The notes under the pieces: model-generated
What the model was told of the DNA's origin: nothing
What the model saw: the letters and a program-made list of their open reading frames with translations, nothing else
Database searches by the model: none
Made by a program: the position numbers and the translations under genes
Assembly (NCBI RefSeq): GCF_901709675.1
Contig: NC_051090.1
Location: forward strand, 7,953,842-8,017,841
Source of the DNA: Syngnathus acus
Lineage: Eukaryota; Chordata; Actinopteri; Syngnathiformes; Syngnathidae
Direction: 5' to 3'
DNA: 64,000 nt
Shown: one piece after another, positions 62,401-64,000 of the stretch
Position numbering within the stretch: the stretch's first letter is position 1
How the letters are laid out: each line of letters starts with the position of its first letter

Positions 62401-64000
62401 GGGGGAATAGCCAACAATTTCCACCATAGATTTCTTTGAAGGGATGGTGGTCGGGATAAACGTATGATACCATTTTAGTTTGTTCCCATTAAGTAATAAA
62501 ATAAAATAAATAACTATACTCACTATCGTACATGAATCTGGACCCGCCTCCGATATAGAGACCATAGGGAAATATGTATATATGTATTCTAACCTGGTTT
62601 CACCTGCTTGGAACCAACTTGCACCATTTTCTAGGGTTAACAACATTACCACCATTTAAACCGTCACTTAATGCCACCCTTGACCTCCTGTGTCCCCTGA
62701 GGATTGAGTGGATGGGCTTCACTGCGAGACTAAAGAGGTAGATCCCGTGACCACGCAGGCACACACAAACACACACAATGATTTTCTCCCCAAGAGGGGG
62801 TGGTGGAGATGAGGAAAGATGAGGTGAGAGGTAAAGGGTTGGTGGGTTTAAGGGTCCCCTCTCCAGCTTCCCTAAAATAGGTTTATCTCTGCCAGTGAGG
62901 TGTCTTTTGTGTAGAGGAGGGAGAGGATGCAGGCAGAGAAAGAAAGCTAGATGATGGATTCTGGGGAGACGGGTTGGGGTGATGGGACCACCTGCGTCGC
63001 CTCCTTTACCGGGAGATTATGCGGGCACACAAAGGGGCACAAGGAGGAGGCCAGGCACGTCGGGGGAGCCCAGCCTTGGGAGTGAGCAGCGTGAAAAGTG
63101 GAGGCGATGTGCGTGCCAGGGGTTGGCCACATACCGTAACAGTGCCCCCCCCCCCCTCCCCCCTTCACCTAACCTCTTACCCCCCCTGCTGTATCCGCTT
63201 GTAACTGCCTCCCCTTCTGCAGTGCCTTTTGGGTACACAAAAAGCCAAAGAAAATTAAATACCCACTTGCAGAGTTACTTTCTTTAATTCTACTCAGGCT
63301 AAGACCTCGTCTCTTGCAAAGTTTAGGTTATTGTGTGATGTCATACAGTGATTGATTTGTTTGTTTGTTTGATTTTTGCCCCCCCCCCCCCAAATTTCCT
63401 GACATATTTGTTGTGTCATTGTACAGACATTCACTGTAATAATAAAATGTTTGTCTTCATGTTAATTCATAATTGTTGTATTTGGTATCTAAATGTTTAA
63501 AATTTTCAGATTAATTTTGATGATCTGAAACAAGTCTCCCTGGAAACTATCAAACTGCCCCTACAGACCTCACAGTTTGAAGTCATACGTTCGGTGCCCC
63601 ACGAAAACGAAAACAAAATTAATGAGATTATAACATTTTTGCTAACCTCAGCGCATAAAAGGTTTCTAAGGTAAACTATAGTTTGTTTATAAACATTAGT
63701 TATAGTGTGTGAGAAGAGAGATGTCTCAATTAGATTATATAAAAAGTATATTAGTGATTTTAATATTGTATTTTTTTAATGTTTGTCCATTTTGCAAGAT
63801 TTTCAATTTGTAGTCAGTCCTGCTTGTGAATGCTAAATGTGTCTTTATGGGTCAGCGGGCATGCGCATTTATTTTGAGACAAACATTACGCAGCTTCAAG
63901 ATATTGATAGATACAGATAGATGTGCACAGTCAGCAAAATGGAGCATTTCCCATTTTTGTGATGTGTTACTTGATCAGGCATTCAGTCATTTTACTCATC

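Larger units (their letters stand above)
54169..64000. other. non-coding desert downstream of her6
   Basis: No supported gene to the window end. It holds long GT and TA tracts, the transposase relic, short CA tracts near 58914-58943, C-runs at 63145-63163 and 63380-63391, and candidate regulatory blocks. The 54480-54680 and 55560-56040 parts are mixed-composition and may hold regulatory sequence. Open frames up to about 150 codons (59331-59789) show no domain. Confidence 0.55.

Noticed and set aside
1-64000. CRISPR arrays, operons, phage or bacterial systems
   Set aside because: No spaced direct repeats or packed frames. The window is vertebrate non-coding DNA around one intron-containing gene.

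Overview
The window reads as vertebrate, most likely teleost, genomic DNA. It has long AT-rich non-coding stretches, many CA/GT and tetranucleotide microsatellites, scattered worn-down fish-type interspersed repeats, GT-AG introns of about 100 bp, and one CpG-rich promoter zone. I see no bacterial-style gene packing, no rRNA or tRNA gene, no CRISPR array and no intact transposon.

The one gene I can annotate with high confidence is a HES1 orthologue (fish name her6), on the plus strand, with coding sequence from 51612 to 52770 in four exons. Its 274-residue product has the basic helix-loop-helix with the Hes-type proline, the Orange domain and a C-terminal WRPW Groucho-binding tetrapeptide. 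Directly upstream lie a TATA box (51440), three CCAAT boxes, and a block carrying two head-to-head RBPJ/CSL sites arranged like the Notch-responsive paired site of mammalian HES1. The short 3' UTR ends at an AATAAA at 53066 and carries a miR-9 seed match. Together these describe a Notch-driven, short-lived transcriptional repressor.

Everything else, about 51 kb upstream and 11 kb downstream, is non-coding as far as I can support it. This fits the gene-desert setting known for HES1, where distant enhancers are expected. Several blocks have balanced base composition, little simple sequence and many homeobox/TALE/TCF-like words; I list them as candidate conserved regulatory elements, at low confidence because no alignment was possible.

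Repeats: a pair of degenerate tRNA-type SINE copies (53.6-54.2 kb), a degraded minus-strand Tc1-like transposase remnant (57.3 kb), two related DNA-transposon-like fragments (3.7 and 41.4 kb), a possibly nested repeat (32.3 kb), a common fish repeat fragment (12.5 kb), a (GATG)30 tract, a (GT)44 tract and a (TA)29 tract.

Most worth a second look are a perfect 44-bp zero-spacer palindrome at 49668-49711, a nearly perfect 21-bp hairpin at 48455-48501, an NAGNAG acceptor at her6 exon 4, and an unrecognised exon-like segment at 16365-16502 with good splice sites and an open symmetric phase-1 frame.
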